NCBI RefSeq assembly: GCF_001274535.1
Contig: NZ_CP012410.1
Span: 620,001 to 684,000, forward strand
Source of the DNA: Leptotrichia sp. oral taxon 212
Lineage (GTDB): Bacteria; Fusobacteriota; Fusobacteriia; Fusobacteriales; Leptotrichiaceae
Direction of reading: 5' to 3'
DNA: 64,000 nucleotides
Position numbers and translations under genes: made by a program. Below, piece by piece: positions 1 to 9,098 of the stretch (its first letter is position 1; every line of letters begins with the position of its first letter). The notes under the pieces are model-generated. The model was given only the letters and a program-made list of their open reading frames with translations. It made no database searches and was not told the DNA's origin.

Positions 1-1085
1 GTACAGGAATTTAAGAAATCTGAGAATTTTTTAAATACTTCTACTGAACTTGGTTCATCTCCTATTATTTTTGTTATAGAAAGATATCCTTTATCTTTTA
101 AATGCTGGAATAAAAGCTTGATGTATTCTGCAAGTTCAGATTTATTTCTGATATAATCGTTAATTTTTGTATCTTCATCATAAACGCTTATTCTTATTGG
201 ATCTGAATAATCTTCAAGAGGTGACCCGAAATCATATCCGTGCCAGTTTCCTATGAGTCCAAACAGATTAATTTCCTCACTTATTCCTAGTTTGTAACAA
301 AGTTCAACATATCTGTCAAGATTAGAAAAATTAAGAATCAGTTTGCCGTTCTTTCTTGAAACTTTTATAATATTATATTCATATAAACGGGATGGGTTTT
401 CCTTTACATCAAAACATTTTTGACCGGCCCATGGAAAATCTGAAACTACAAGGTTTATAACCTTTTGACCAAGTTTTTTCATTTCTTTCAGATAGTTTTC
501 TATTACATAAAAATGTTCATCTGAAAAATATTCTAGATTATATGTTCTTGCCCATGAACAGGGATGCTGCCACAAATCAAGAAAAAAACTATTTTCAGGC
601 AGTACATAATTAATTACGTCTACATTTAAAGTTTTTTCTTCTATAAGTTTTTCCTTTTCGTAACCATTATTTTCAAATAATTTCACATTTATTAAAACTT
701 TTTCTCCTGAAAAATCCTGAGGAATAATTCCTTGAATAAAAATAGGGATTTCTCCTTCCGGATAAACTTTACTTTTCTGGGAAAGAATTATATCAGCAAT
801 TTCGTTTTCGTAATCATCTTTTGAATAATCTACAAGACTTGGATAAATAGTTTCAAGATCAGAAGTTACTTCAAGACGATATCTTCTGCTTAATCCCCAC
901 CATGGTAAGTCCAGAGAGTTACTTATGTTAAGACATGATTCCTGAGAAAAATCCATTGTGACAAAAAAACCAAATTCTTCATTTTTTATTACTTCTAAAT
1001 TTGAAAAATGATTGTTATTAAATTTTTTCAAATTTTCCATTTCACAATTTCTGTAAAAATTATGTACACTGCTGTAAAATTTCAT
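1..1085 (-). CDS. GH123/DUF4091-like glycoside hydrolase, 3' end outside window
   Basis: I translated this frame directly: it starts at the ATG ending at 1085, preceded by a strong AGGAGG site at about 1091-1097, and stays open for 361 codons to the window edge. The N-terminal half has a beta-sandwich-like character, followed by a region containing LDLWQHP and, near the edge, IGDEPSS, a DEP motif typical of the DUF4091/GH123 catalytic domain. GH123 enzymes hydrolyse beta-N-acetylgalactosaminides, but many DUF4091 proteins have no known substrate, so specificity is open. No signal peptide is visible, suggesting a cytoplasmic enzyme. It is divergent from the sugar-type ABC importer locus, which fits a shared catabolic role. 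The family call is by motif and layout only. Confidence 0.65.
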   Translation of the reverse strand, partial: MKFYSSVHNFYRNCEMENLKKFNNNHFSNLEVIKNEEFGFFVTMDFSQESCLNISNSLDLPWWGLSRRYRLEVTSDLETIYPSLVDYSKDDYENEIADIILSQKSKVYPEGEIPIFIQGIIPQDFSGEKVLINVKLFENNGYEKEKLIEEKTLNVDVINYVLPENSFFLDLWQHPCSWARTYNLEYFSDEHFYVIENYLKEMKKLGQKVINLVVSDFPWAGQKCFDVKENPSRLYEYNIIKVSRKNGKLILNFSNLDRYVELCYKLGISEEINLFGLIGNWHGYDFGSPLEDYSDPIRISVYDEDTKINDYIRNKSELAEYIKLLFQHLKDKGYLSITKIIGDEPSSVEVFKKFSDFLNSC

Positions 1086-1129
1086 AACTACCTCCTAAGG
1101 ATAAATTTAAAATAAGTATTTAAGTTCAT

Positions 1130-1165
1130 ATTATAATATAAGTAAATAAATGTCAATTGGACATT
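1130..1165 (-). promoter_or_regulatory. promoter and candidate operator of the GH123-like gene
   Basis: On the minus strand TTGACA (1151-1156) lies 15 bp from TATAAT (1130-1135); a TAATAT at 17 bp spacing is an alternative -10. The -35 box sits inside a near palindrome AATGTC-AATTG-GACATT (1149-1165), positioned as a repressor operator. No regulator gene is adjacent. Seen directly; function inferred. Confidence 0.5.
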
Positions 1166-1273
1166 ATAAGCAAAAAATAATCTGAAAACAAATCATTTCT
1201 TATCTATTTTAGTAATTTACATTTTTTATCATTTTTTTGAATGTAGCATTCGTTTTAATTATATGTATAAAAC

Positions 1274-1301
1274 TTGCATTATGAATTTTTCAGGGTATAA
1301 T
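1274..1301 (+). promoter_or_regulatory. predicted promoter in the 590-bp divergent gap
   Basis: TTGCAT (1274-1279), 16 bp, TATAAT (1296-1301). It would transcribe the short frame at 1336 and possibly the transporter locus. No second promoter of equal quality was found between it and the first binding-protein gene at 1676. No cobalamin riboswitch-like sequence is recognisable in the leader. Confidence 0.45.
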
Positions 1302-1335
1302 TATTATATGGAATAGCAACGAAAGAAGGGAAAAT

Positions 1336-1419
1336 ATGAATATTTATGCTGAAATAGTATACAACACAGAAAATAATGATATTCTATTTAAAAATATCAA
1401 TACTTTTGCTTGTACCTGA
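1336..1419 (+). other. short ORF or gene remnant, 27 codons
   Basis: An ATG with a purine-rich upstream stretch (GAAAGAAGGG) opens a 27-codon frame ending in TGA at 1417-1419. A second frame from 1421 continues for about 35 codons before a TAA. This looks like a decayed gene start or a short leader peptide; I do not recognise it. The rest of 1166-1675 holds nothing else that I can support. Confidence 0.25.
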
Positions 1420-1675
1420 TTTTTGGATTCTAAAAGAGCAGGTTGTTCTTTATGCAGAATTTTTGATAAGATTTTTAAATTGACTCTTTTTTGCGAAGCT
1501 AACATTTTATATTCAAATTATTAAAGGGAAACATGCATTTTCTTATCTAAAATTCATTTATAATATAAAGATAAATTTTTAAATAAAATATAACTGTTAA
1601 ACCTATTTTTAAATAATTATTTGTATTTCCATATGAGATTTATTCTGAATAAAAACTTATAAGGAGAGTGCAGTA

Positions 1676-2977
1676 ATGTTTAATTTTCACAGTGGTTCCA
1701 AAGATTCAAAAATAGCTCTTATGCTTTTAAGCTTAGGATTAGTTTTTTTATTGATGGCATGTCAGAGTAAAAAAGAAGAAGTTAAAGAGGTAAAAGAAGA
1801 AAAAGGGGGAAACGAAATAACAGTAATGATACCCGACTGGGGTGCACCTACTGAAGAAATGTTAAAAGAATTTAAAGATGAAACAGGAATTTCTGTTACA
1901 GTATTACCTACAGCATGGGATGATATAAAAAGTAAAATTTCTATTGCGGCAGCAGGAAAAAAAGCTGCGGCAGATGTAGTGGAAGTTGACTGGTCATGGG
2001 TTGGAGAATTTTACAGCGCAGGATGGCTTGATCCTCTTGAAATAGATGAGGCTACAAAGAAAGATATCCCTTCATTATCTTACTTTAAAGTAAAAAACAA
2101 TATATATGCAGTACCTTATGCCAATGGGATAAGACTTTCATATTTAAATAAAGAAATGTTTGAAAAAGCTGGAATAAAAGAAGGAGAATAACCTAAAAAC
2201 TGGGATGAAATGGAAGCGGCATTTGAAAAACTTAAACAGAATAAAGTAATTGAATATCCAATGTTATTTCCTCTTAATGCAGAAGAAATAGCAACTACAT
2301 CATTCCTTACTATCGCATATACTAGAAATGGAAAAATTTTCAATGATGATGATACTTTAAATAAGGAAAGTGCTTTAGATATATTACAGTTATTGAGAAA
2401 ATATTTGGATAAGGGATACATAAATCCTGCAAGCACTTCTACACCTGGAATTGATGTTTTCAGAGGTATAAATAATGCTCAGGGAGCTTTCTTAATAGGG
2501 CCAACTTCTCATATTACAAGTACAAACGATCCTAAGGTTTCTAAAGTTGTAGGGAAAATAACAACTATTCCTGCAATGGCAAAAGACGGTCCTGCAAAAG
2601 AAACAATTACATTTACTGAAGCAGTGGGAATTTCAGCTTACTCTAAAAATAAAGAAGCTGCGAAAAAATTCATTGAATGGTTCTCAAGACCTGAAACTCA
2701 GTTAAAACTTAACAAAGCTATAAATAATATGCCTACAAGAACAAGTGTAATTGAAGAAATGGTTAAAAATGGAACTATTAAAGATCCAGGTTCAATAATA
2801 GAACAATCTAAAATAGTTGTTTCTCCTTTCCCTAATGGAGTACCTAAATACTACACAAAAATGAGTACAGAAATATTTAACATTATTAACCAAATGGGAC
2901 AAGGAAAACTTACTCCTGAACAGGCTGCTGACAAAATGGAACAAAAAGTAAATGAATTGGCAAAAGCTAATAAGTAA
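1676..2977 (+). pseudogene. extracellular solute-binding lipoprotein, interrupted by an in-frame TAA
   Basis: Family 1 ABC binding protein (SBP_bac_1 type) that would deliver an oligosaccharide-like ligand to a MalF/MalG-type permease. A lipoprotein signal ends in LLMAC (Cys29). The frame is interrupted by TAA at 2189-2191 and resumes in the same frame to 2977. The two paralogues at 3035 and 9099 read PSKW or PKTW at this place without a stop; here the sequence is two codons longer plus the stop, so there is both a 6-bp length change and a nonsense codon. Everything else aligns with the intact paralogues, suggesting recent inactivation. An alternative is a truncated 171-residue product plus an unlinked internal start at 2210. 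Confidence 0.8.
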
Positions 2978-3034
2978 AATTTTATAAACAATAAAATTAT
3001 GTAAGTTAAGTTGTAACTGAAAGGATATAAAACA

Positions 3035-4312
3035 ATGAAAAAAACTTTAAGATTTTTTATGGCTTCATTACTATTATTGACTTTTATAATAGGATGCCAA
3101 CCTAAAAAAGAAGAAAAAAAAGAAGCTGAAAAAACAGAAAAAAAAGAGGTGGAAATTACAGTAATGCTTCCTGATTATGGTCTTCCACCTGAAGATATGT
3201 TAAAAGAATTTAAAGAAGAAACAGGAATAACTGTAAAAACTTTACCTACATCATGGGATGATATAAAAAGTAAAGTTTCAATTGCCGCTGCCGGGAAAAA
3301 AGCTGCTGCAGATATTATAGAAGTTGACTGGTCATGGATTGGAGAATTTCAAAGTGCAGGTTGGCTGGAACCTCTTGAAATAAATGAAGATACACAAAAG
3401 GACATCTTATCTCTTGATTATTTTAAAGTTGATGGTAAATATTATGCAATGCCACATTTTAATGATTTAAGAGTTGCATATATAAACAAAGAAATGCTTA
3501 AAAAAGCTGGACTTGAAACTCTTCCTTCAAAATGGAGTGAGCTTGAAAATGTAATGGATCAGCTGCAGGCTAAAGATGTTATTAAAAATCCTATGTTATA
3601 CCCTCTAGGTGCTGAAGAAAATGCGACTACTTCATTTATAACTTTAGTTTATACAAGAAGTGGAGAAGTATTTAATAAAGACAATACTTTAAATAAAGCA
3701 AATGCACTGGAAGCATTACAGATGATAAAAAAATATCTGGACAAGGGATATATAAATCCTGAAACTATTTCTGCAGATGGTGGAACTGTATATAAAGGGA
3801 TAATAAATGGAAATGGAGCATTCCTTATTGGACCAACTTTCTATATTACAAGTGCAAATGATCCTAAAGAATCAAAAGTTGTAGGTCAAATTTCTACTTT
3901 ACCTATTCCAGGTAAAGAAGGAGCTTCAACTAAAACAGTTGCATTTACTGAAGCAATGGGAATTTCAACTTATTCAGAAAATAAGGAAGCTGCTAAAAAG
4001 TTTATTGAATGGATTTCAAGACCTGAAGTTCAATTTAAGTTAAGCAAAGCAATAAACCTTACTCCTACTAGAACAAGTGTAATTCAGAAAATGACTGATG
4101 AAGGAACAATTCCAGGAGGACCAGGTTCACTTATAGAGCAGGCTAAAATAGTAGGAAGTCCTTTCCCTAATGGAGTACCTAAATATTACACCAAAATGAG
4201 TACAGAAATATTTAACATCATTAACCAGATGGCACAAAGAAAACTTACTCCTGAACAGGCTGCTGACCAAATGGAACAAAAAGTAAATGAATTGGCAAAA
4301 GCTAACAGTTAA
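3035..4312 (+). CDS. extracellular solute-binding lipoprotein (family 1)
   Basis: Intact 425-residue paralogue of the broken gene just upstream. The signal peptide ends in the lipobox IIGC (Cys21), so the mature protein is anchored by lipid, followed by a Lys/Glu-rich linker of about 20 residues. The rest is a two-lobed periplasmic-binding fold; shared landmarks are EVDWSW near residue 100, GAFLIGPT near 265 and the C-terminal YYTKMSTEIFNIINQM. It lies 85 bp before two permease genes and is the most likely binding component of that importer. The family generally binds sugars or sugar-like polyols; the ligand cannot be read from sequence. It diverges from the other two copies (for example LPDYG in place of IPDWG), which may mean a different ligand. 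Confidence 0.9.
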   Translation: MKKTLRFFMASLLLLTFIIGCQPKKEEKKEAEKTEKKEVEITVMLPDYGLPPEDMLKEFKEETGITVKTLPTSWDDIKSKVSIAAAGKKAAADIIEVDWSWIGEFQSAGWLEPLEINEDTQKDILSLDYFKVDGKYYAMPHFNDLRVAYINKEMLKKAGLETLPSKWSELENVMDQLQAKDVIKNPMLYPLGAEENATTSFITLVYTRSGEVFNKDNTLNKANALEALQMIKKYLDKGYINPETISADGGTVYKGIINGNGAFLIGPTFYITSANDPKESKVVGQISTLPIPGKEGASTKTVAFTEAMGISTYSENKEAAKKFIEWISRPEVQFKLSKAINLTPTRTSVIQKMTDEGTIPGGPGSLIEQAKIVGSPFPNGVPKYYTKMSTEIFNIINQMAQRKLTPEQAADQMEQKVNELAKANS

Positions 4313-4396
4313 ATATAATAAAAAACAGTTGTTAATGAGTCTGTTTACGTAACAGGCTTATTAATAGCTTATCAAAATATAGGAGGATAGTACTTT

Positions 4397-5257
4397 ATGA
4401 GGAGAGATACAAAAGGAATGCTGTTATTATTACCATGTTTATTATTATTGTTAATTTCAGTAATTTTACCGGTAGTTTTAACTTTTCGTTATAGCTTGAA
4501 GTACTACAATTTAACAGAGCCTCAAAATGAAAAGTTTATATGGTTTGAGAATTATGTAAAAATATTCAAAGATCCTCATTTTTACAATGCTTTATATAAC
4601 AGTGTACTAATTTTAGTAATGGTTATGATTATAGGATTGGTATTTAGTATAATTACAGGTCTTGTTTTAAATGTAAAGTCTAAAATTAATCCTGTACTGA
4701 CAGCTCTGGTAATAATTCCATGGGCTATGCCGCCTATCGTAAACGGAATTATGTGGAAATTTATATTTTTTCCTGGATATGGATTTATGAACAAGATTTT
4801 AATGAATCTGCATTTAATAAAAAGTCCAATTTCGTGGACAGATAACAGGTATTTATTTTTATTTGTTATTTCAATAGTTGTTTCATGGAGAATTATTCCT
4901 TTTTCTTCGCTTGTAATATTAGCAAACCTTCAGAATATACCTGAAAGCTACTATGATGCAGTAAAGGTTTTTGGAGGGAATAAATTTCAGGAATTTTATT
5001 ATGTGACATTACCTATGTTATTACCGTCAATAGGGGTCGTCCTTATAAATTTAACAACAACGGCACTTAGCATTTTTGATGAGGTTATAGCAATATCAGG
5101 TTATCAGTTTGAAATCCAGACTTTACTTGTTTATAATTATTCAACAACGTTTAATTTTCTGGATTTTGGATATGGAAGTGCAATATCCTATGTTGTAATG
5201 ATTTTATCAGGGATATTTGGATATTTTTATGTAAGAAATATGGCTTATGAAAAGTAG
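4397..5257 (+). CDS. ABC sugar-type permease, MalF/UgpA family
   Basis: 286-residue inner-membrane permease with about six hydrophobic segments, beginning with a long N-terminal one (residues 8-28). The EAA loop that docks the ATPase is visible as DAVKVFGGNKF followed by LPMLLPS near residues 190-210. The start ATG has AGGAGG 10 bp upstream. It forms a heterodimer with the next gene product and should import the ligand of the binding lipoproteins. No ATP-binding subunit is encoded in the locus, so a shared MsmK/UgpC-like ATPase elsewhere is inferred. Confidence 0.9.
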   Translation: MRRDTKGMLLLLPCLLLLLISVILPVVLTFRYSLKYYNLTEPQNEKFIWFENYVKIFKDPHFYNALYNSVLILVMVMIIGLVFSIITGLVLNVKSKINPVLTALVIIPWAMPPIVNGIMWKFIFFPGYGFMNKILMNLHLIKSPISWTDNRYLFLFVISIVVSWRIIPFSSLVILANLQNIPESYYDAVKVFGGNKFQEFYYVTLPMLLPSIGVVLINLTTTALSIFDEVIAISGYQFEIQTLLVYNYSTTFNFLDFGYGSAISYVVMILSGIFGYFYVRNMAYEK

Positions 5258-5270
5258 GAAAGGATTAATT

Positions 5271-6116
5271 ATGAAGGAAACAGGAAAGCATAAACTGATT
5301 TATTATATTACCGTATTTTTTATAATTATTTTTAGTGTAGGGCCTATTTTCTGGTGTTTTCTTATAAGTATAACTCCGGAAGGGGATCTGCTGAAAAATA
5401 ATTTGAAGATTTTTCCTGAGGTAGTTACTTTTATGAATTATAAAAATTTTCTAACTTTGGGAAGTAAGGAAAGTGATGTACTTATAAACGGACTTTCAAA
5501 TAGTATGTATCTGGCAGTAATTACAGTGCTGATAGGAATGCCACTGTCTGTTGTTACAGGATATGCTCTTGCACGTTATAAGATTAAATTTAAAAATTTA
5601 ATTATCAGTTTTATTCTGATGACAATAGTAATACCTGTATTTACTACTATTATTCCGATTTATTCCTTTTTTATGGAACATTCAATGCTTGATAGTATGT
5701 TATGGACATCAGTAATATTTATATCAGCATTTATTCCGCTGAATATATGGATAATTATGAATTATTTCAGGGAACTTCCTGAAGATTTATGGGAAGCGGC
5801 GGCGATAGAGGGAGCTAATGAGAGACAGCTGTTCTTTCAGATAGGATTGCCATTGGCAAAGCCGATAGTTTTGACTTCTTCACTTGTAATATTTTTAATG
5901 TCATGGAAACAGTATATTATTCCTATGCTGCTGTTATCCTCACATAATAATAAAGTATTAACTCTTATTATGTCAGAATTTATGACAAGGGATGCAATTA
6001 ATTACAGTGTTATAGCAATGTCAGGAATTATTGTAATAATACCTCCGCTATTGGCAAGTATAATATTCAGAAAAAATTTAGTTTCAGGGCTGACAGCTGG
6101 TTCAGTAAAGGAATAA
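5271..6116 (+). CDS. ABC sugar-type permease, MalG/UgpE family
   Basis: Second permease subunit of the importer. I choose the ATG at 5271 because AGGAAAGG (5256-5263) is correctly spaced; an ATG at 5247 overlaps the previous gene but lacks a site. The product of 281 residues has six membrane segments and the EAA loop EAAAIEGANERQLF followed by GLPLAKP near residues 180-205. The close coupling to the MalF-like gene implies translation as a pair. The gene is followed after 27 bp by the corrinoid protein, so import and methyl-transfer genes appear to share one transcript. Confidence 0.9.
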   Translation: MKETGKHKLIYYITVFFIIIFSVGPIFWCFLISITPEGDLLKNNLKIFPEVVTFMNYKNFLTLGSKESDVLINGLSNSMYLAVITVLIGMPLSVVTGYALARYKIKFKNLIISFILMTIVIPVFTTIIPIYSFFMEHSMLDSMLWTSVIFISAFIPLNIWIIMNYFRELPEDLWEAAAIEGANERQLFFQIGLPLAKPIVLTSSLVIFLMSWKQYIIPMLLLSSHNNKVLTLIMSEFMTRDAINYSVIAMSGIIVIIPPLLASIIFRKNLVSGLTAGSVKE

Positions 6117-6143
6117 TACGTAATCAAGGAGAAAAACAATTTT

Positions 6144-6785
6144 ATGAACATATATTTAGAAGAAATTGCTAAAGCAATAGTAGATATGGATGAAGACAAT
6201 ATCATACCTCTAATAGACAAGGCTTTAGATGCAAAAGTCCTTCCGGAAGAAATTTATAATGACGGTTTAAGTAAAGGTATGCTTGATGTTACAAAATTAT
6301 TTGAAAATAAAGAATATTTTGTATCAGAAGTAATAGTGTGTGCAGATACATTAAATGTTGGAGTAAATTATCTGAGAAACAAGTTTCCGGCAAAACAGGA
6401 TGCAAAAGGACCAAAAGTTATTATAGGAGTTGTTGAAGGAGATTTACATGAAATAGGGAAAAATATAGTAAAAATAATGTTTGAAGCTGCCGGATTTAAA
6501 GTTAATGATATGGGAATCAATGTAAAAGCAGGAGATATAATAAAAAAAACAGAAGATGAAATCCCTGATATAATCTGTCTTTCTACAATGATGACTACTA
6601 CTAGGGGAAAAATGAAGGATGTGGTGGATCTTGTCAACAGTAAAAATTTTGAACATAGACCTAAAGTGATCATTGGCGGAGGAAGTGTCAGTGCAAAATA
6701 TGCGAAAGAAATAGGGGCAGACGGATATTCGGCAAATGCAGTTGAAGCAGTTTTACTTGTGAAAAAGCTCTTGGGAGGAGATTAA
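6144..6785 (+). CDS. corrinoid (B12-binding) methyl carrier protein
   Basis: 213-residue cytoplasmic protein of the MtaC/MtbC/MttC type. A helical N-terminal cap domain (residues 1-85, with the EEIYNDGLSKGM pattern) precedes a Rossmann-like B12 domain carrying the cobalt-ligating signature D100-L-H102-E-I-G105, a conserved S147 and the glycine-rich IIGGGSVS at 176-183. Such proteins shuttle a methyl group between a substrate-specific methyltransferase and a second methyltransferase. It abuts the UroD-type methyltransferase (1-base gap), the usual partner. The substrate methyltransferase of the MtaB or MttB kind is not in this window. Confidence 0.92.
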   Translation: MNIYLEEIAKAIVDMDEDNIIPLIDKALDAKVLPEEIYNDGLSKGMLDVTKLFENKEYFVSEVIVCADTLNVGVNYLRNKFPAKQDAKGPKVIIGVVEGDLHEIGKNIVKIMFEAAGFKVNDMGINVKAGDIIKKTEDEIPDIICLSTMMTTTRGKMKDVVDLVNSKNFEHRPKVIIGGGSVSAKYAKEIGADGYSANAVEAVLLVKKLLGGD

Positions 6786-7784
6786 ATGGACTTTAGAAAA
6801 ATGACGTTATTAGAGTATATAAATAGCGAAAATAGATTTTTCTTTCTACCTGATATGGCAACAAATGGATTAAAATTTTTTGGAGTAAAAAGTTATGATG
6901 TGTATACAAATCCTGAAATGCAGCTGAAGTTGGCAAAACGTATGAATGAAGAGTTTGATTCAGATTTTATATATTCATTTTGTGATGGTGCAATTTTTTG
7001 TGAGACATTAGGGCTTGATCTTTTAAAACCTGATTATGATTTTCCCAGTGTAATGAGTCATCCTTTTAAAACAATTGAAGATGTTGAAAAGGCAACGGTA
7101 CCAAATCCTTATAAGGATGGGAGAATGCCTGTAAATTTAAAAAGTCTGGAATTAATTGCAAAATCAATTGAAAAGCCACTTTATGTTTCTATACAGGGAC
7201 CTTTTACGTTAGCAGTTCAAATGGCAGGAGCGACACATTTATTGGGAGAGGTAATAAGAAATCCGGAATTTGTAGAAAAAATTCTTGATTTTGCAACAGA
7301 AACTGTACTGGAATATGTTAAAGCTGTTCGTAAAGCAGGAGCAATGTATATTTCAATAGCAGAACCGGGAACAGTGACTCTTAGTCCTAAAAATTTTAAG
7401 CGTTATGTGGTGCCGAGGGTAAATAAAATATTTGATTCAATAGACTGCTGGAAAGGAATGCACATATGTGGAGATACTTCGTTATTTCTGGATTTAATGT
7501 TAAGCTGTCATTTGGATGCGGTAAGTCTTGATCAGATAATGGATTATGAAATAGTTGCAAAAAGGATTCCGTCAGATAAAGTTCTTATAGGAAATTTAGA
7601 TCCTATTGATTTGATTGGTAAAGGTACGGTTGAAGAAATTGAAAAATATACGAAGGAACTTTGTACAAAAATGCTGCCATATAATAATTATTTGTGTGCT
7701 TTCGGGTGCAACTGCCTAAATGACACGCCTGATGAAAATTTAAGGGCTGCAATAAATACAACTAGAACTTTTAAAAGAAAATGA
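6786..7784 (+). CDS. uroporphyrinogen decarboxylase-family corrinoid methyltransferase
   Basis: 332 residues, TIM-barrel URO-D superfamily, but of the MtaA/CmuA methyltransferase branch rather than haem biosynthesis. The zinc site of this branch is visible: H226-I-C228 and, in FGCNC, C308 followed by the TPDENLRA stretch that matches the usual TPLENI region. These enzymes move a methyl group between a methyl-corrinoid protein and a thiol or folate acceptor, or act directly on a methylated substrate. A site GGGAGG ending at 6780 supports the ATG at 6786. Since no other methyltransferase is present, it may be either the substrate-demethylating or the acceptor-methylating partner; the sequence does not decide. 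Confidence 0.88.
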   Translation: MDFRKMTLLEYINSENRFFFLPDMATNGLKFFGVKSYDVYTNPEMQLKLAKRMNEEFDSDFIYSFCDGAIFCETLGLDLLKPDYDFPSVMSHPFKTIEDVEKATVPNPYKDGRMPVNLKSLELIAKSIEKPLYVSIQGPFTLAVQMAGATHLLGEVIRNPEFVEKILDFATETVLEYVKAVRKAGAMYISIAEPGTVTLSPKNFKRYVVPRVNKIFDSIDCWKGMHICGDTSLFLDLMLSCHLDAVSLDQIMDYEIVAKRIPSDKVLIGNLDPIDLIGKGTVEEIEKYTKELCTKMLPYNNYLCAFGCNCLNDTPDENLRAAINTTRTFKRK

Positions 7785-7818
7785 TTCTGAATGTGTGAAA
7801 ATAAGAATAGAGGTAATT

Positions 7819-8373
7819 ATGATAAAAAGAAGTGAAGTAATAGAAAATGTAAAGGAAAATAGTTCTACAGTTATAAAATTTTTAGGATTTATAAAAAAGA
7901 GTCCGCCTCCTATTGTTGTGAGAAAAATTAAAGAAGAACTTGAAAAATTTGAAGAGTATATAGAAATGGAGTATGAGTATAAAGTATTTGAAGAAGATGG
8001 AGATATGTATGCCGATATACTATATACGATAGGGAATAAACTGGAGGAAGTAATTCAGAAATATGTAGACAATGGAGAAGGTATGCGGGCTATGATAATG
8101 GATAAAATAGGAGTTGTCACACTGGATGAGATAAAAGAAGGTATAGAAAATGAAATATATTCAAAATATGGTTACAGTGTAACTTCTGAAGGTTATCCAG
8201 GAAGTCCGAGATATCCTCTTAGTATACAAAAGGAAATACTGGATAAAATGGAAAATGTGAAAAGTATAGAAGTAAATGAATATTTTCAGCTAAATCCTGT
8301 AAAATCTGTAGCATTGAGATTGTCTCTTTCCAAAAAAAAAAGTTCTATAACCCCTGCGGAGAATGTGAAATAA
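7819..8373 (+). CDS. vitamin B12-dependent methionine synthase activation-like domain protein, N-terminal part before a frameshift
   Basis: I choose the ATG at 7819 (AGAGG at 7808-7813) over the GTG at 7795. The product shows the MetH reactivation fold pattern: EGYPGSPRYPLSIQKEI mirrors the GYP-CP signature, followed by a stretch ending NPVKSV. Such domains bind SAM and reductively reactivate inactive Co(II) corrinoids, which fits the neighbouring corrinoid protein. In this frame the protein ends 14 codons after a run of ten A (8332-8341). Shifting by one base there continues the reading into FYNPCGECEIIC, the cysteine motif expected at the end of this domain family, and on into the next frame. 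The true product is probably one protein of 418 residues from 7819 to 9074. Confidence 0.72.
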   Translation: MIKRSEVIENVKENSSTVIKFLGFIKKSPPPIVVRKIKEELEKFEEYIEMEYEYKVFEEDGDMYADILYTIGNKLEEVIQKYVDNGEGMRAMIMDKIGVVTLDEIKEGIENEIYSKYGYSVTSEGYPGSPRYPLSIQKEILDKMENVKSIEVNEYFQLNPVKSVALRLSLSKKKSSITPAENVK

Positions 8374-8420
8374 TTTGTGAAGGTAAAAAAAGTGATGAAG
8401 AAGCAGGATATAGATTTTTA

Positions 8421-9074
8421 TTGAATAAGAGCAAAACATATACAAAAGATTTATATAAAAATACAAAGTTATCAGATGAACTTTTTGCAGATAATATAAA
8501 AGATCTTTACATATGGTCGGAAAAATATGAAAAGGAAAATAACGTAAAAGGTCTCTATAAAGAACATTTTAAATGGGTAGATAGTATCCTTGAAATGAAG
8601 GTAATAAAACTTGGCAGATTACAGTTTGAAGTATTGGAAAATATAGATGACTTAAGTAACGTATTTGAAGAAACGAAGGATTTTCTTTTTGTAAATGTTC
8701 ACATAAGGGAAGGGGAAAAACTTACTCCTGAAGAGTGTGAAAAATCATATGATATGGCTATTAATTTCTATAAATCAAGAGGGCATAAATTTTCAACAGT
8801 GGTTTTTGTCTGTTATTCGTGGCTTTTAAGCCCAAATTTGAAAAATATTCTTCCTGAAGAAAGTAATATTATCAAGTTTCAGGAAAAATATACTTTTTTC
8901 TCGTCAAACTTAAACGAAAAAAATCCTCAAATTATAGAAAGAGTTTTTGGAAATAAAAGTGAGAATATTGAAGATTGGGAAGAAGGTACAAATCTTCAAA
9001 GAAAATTGAAGGAAGAATGGAAAAAGGGAATGAGATTCCCAATGACAAAAGGATATTTTATAAAAAAAATATAA
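8421..9074 (+). CDS. acyltransferase (GNAT_C-like) domain, downstream part of the frameshifted protein
   Basis: This frame is open from inside the A10 run (8332-8341); its first conventional start is a TTG at 8421 without a ribosome binding site, which argues that it is the continuation of the gene at 7819. Landmarks of the GNAT_C domain found in acyltransferase-domain proteins are present: KLGRLQFEV, VNVHIREGEKLTPEEC, a CYSWLLSPNL segment and LPEESNIIKFQ. Its role beside corrinoid genes is unknown. The frame upstream of 8421 carries CGECEIIC, probably a metal or Fe-S site. It ends 24 bp before the third binding-protein gene. The domain call is by motif memory and fairly secure; the activity is not known. 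Confidence 0.65.
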   Translation: MNKSKTYTKDLYKNTKLSDELFADNIKDLYIWSEKYEKENNVKGLYKEHFKWVDSILEMKVIKLGRLQFEVLENIDDLSNVFEETKDFLFVNVHIREGEKLTPEECEKSYDMAINFYKSRGHKFSTVVFVCYSWLLSPNLKNILPEESNIIKFQEKYTFFSSNLNEKNPQIIERVFGNKSENIEDWEEGTNLQRKLKEEWKKGMRFPMTKGYFIKKI

Positions 9075-9098
9075 AAAAATTAGAGGAGGAAATTGCAT

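Noticed and set aside
1166-1675. Cobalamin riboswitch ahead of the corrinoid locus
   Set aside because: I looked for the conserved B12-box and GCC-rich core in this gap and in the gap before 3035 and found neither.
2189-2191. Recoding (selenocysteine or readthrough) at the stop in the first binding protein
   Set aside because: The codon is TAA, not TGA; no structure follows, and the paralogues have ordinary residues there. A nonsense mutation is simpler.
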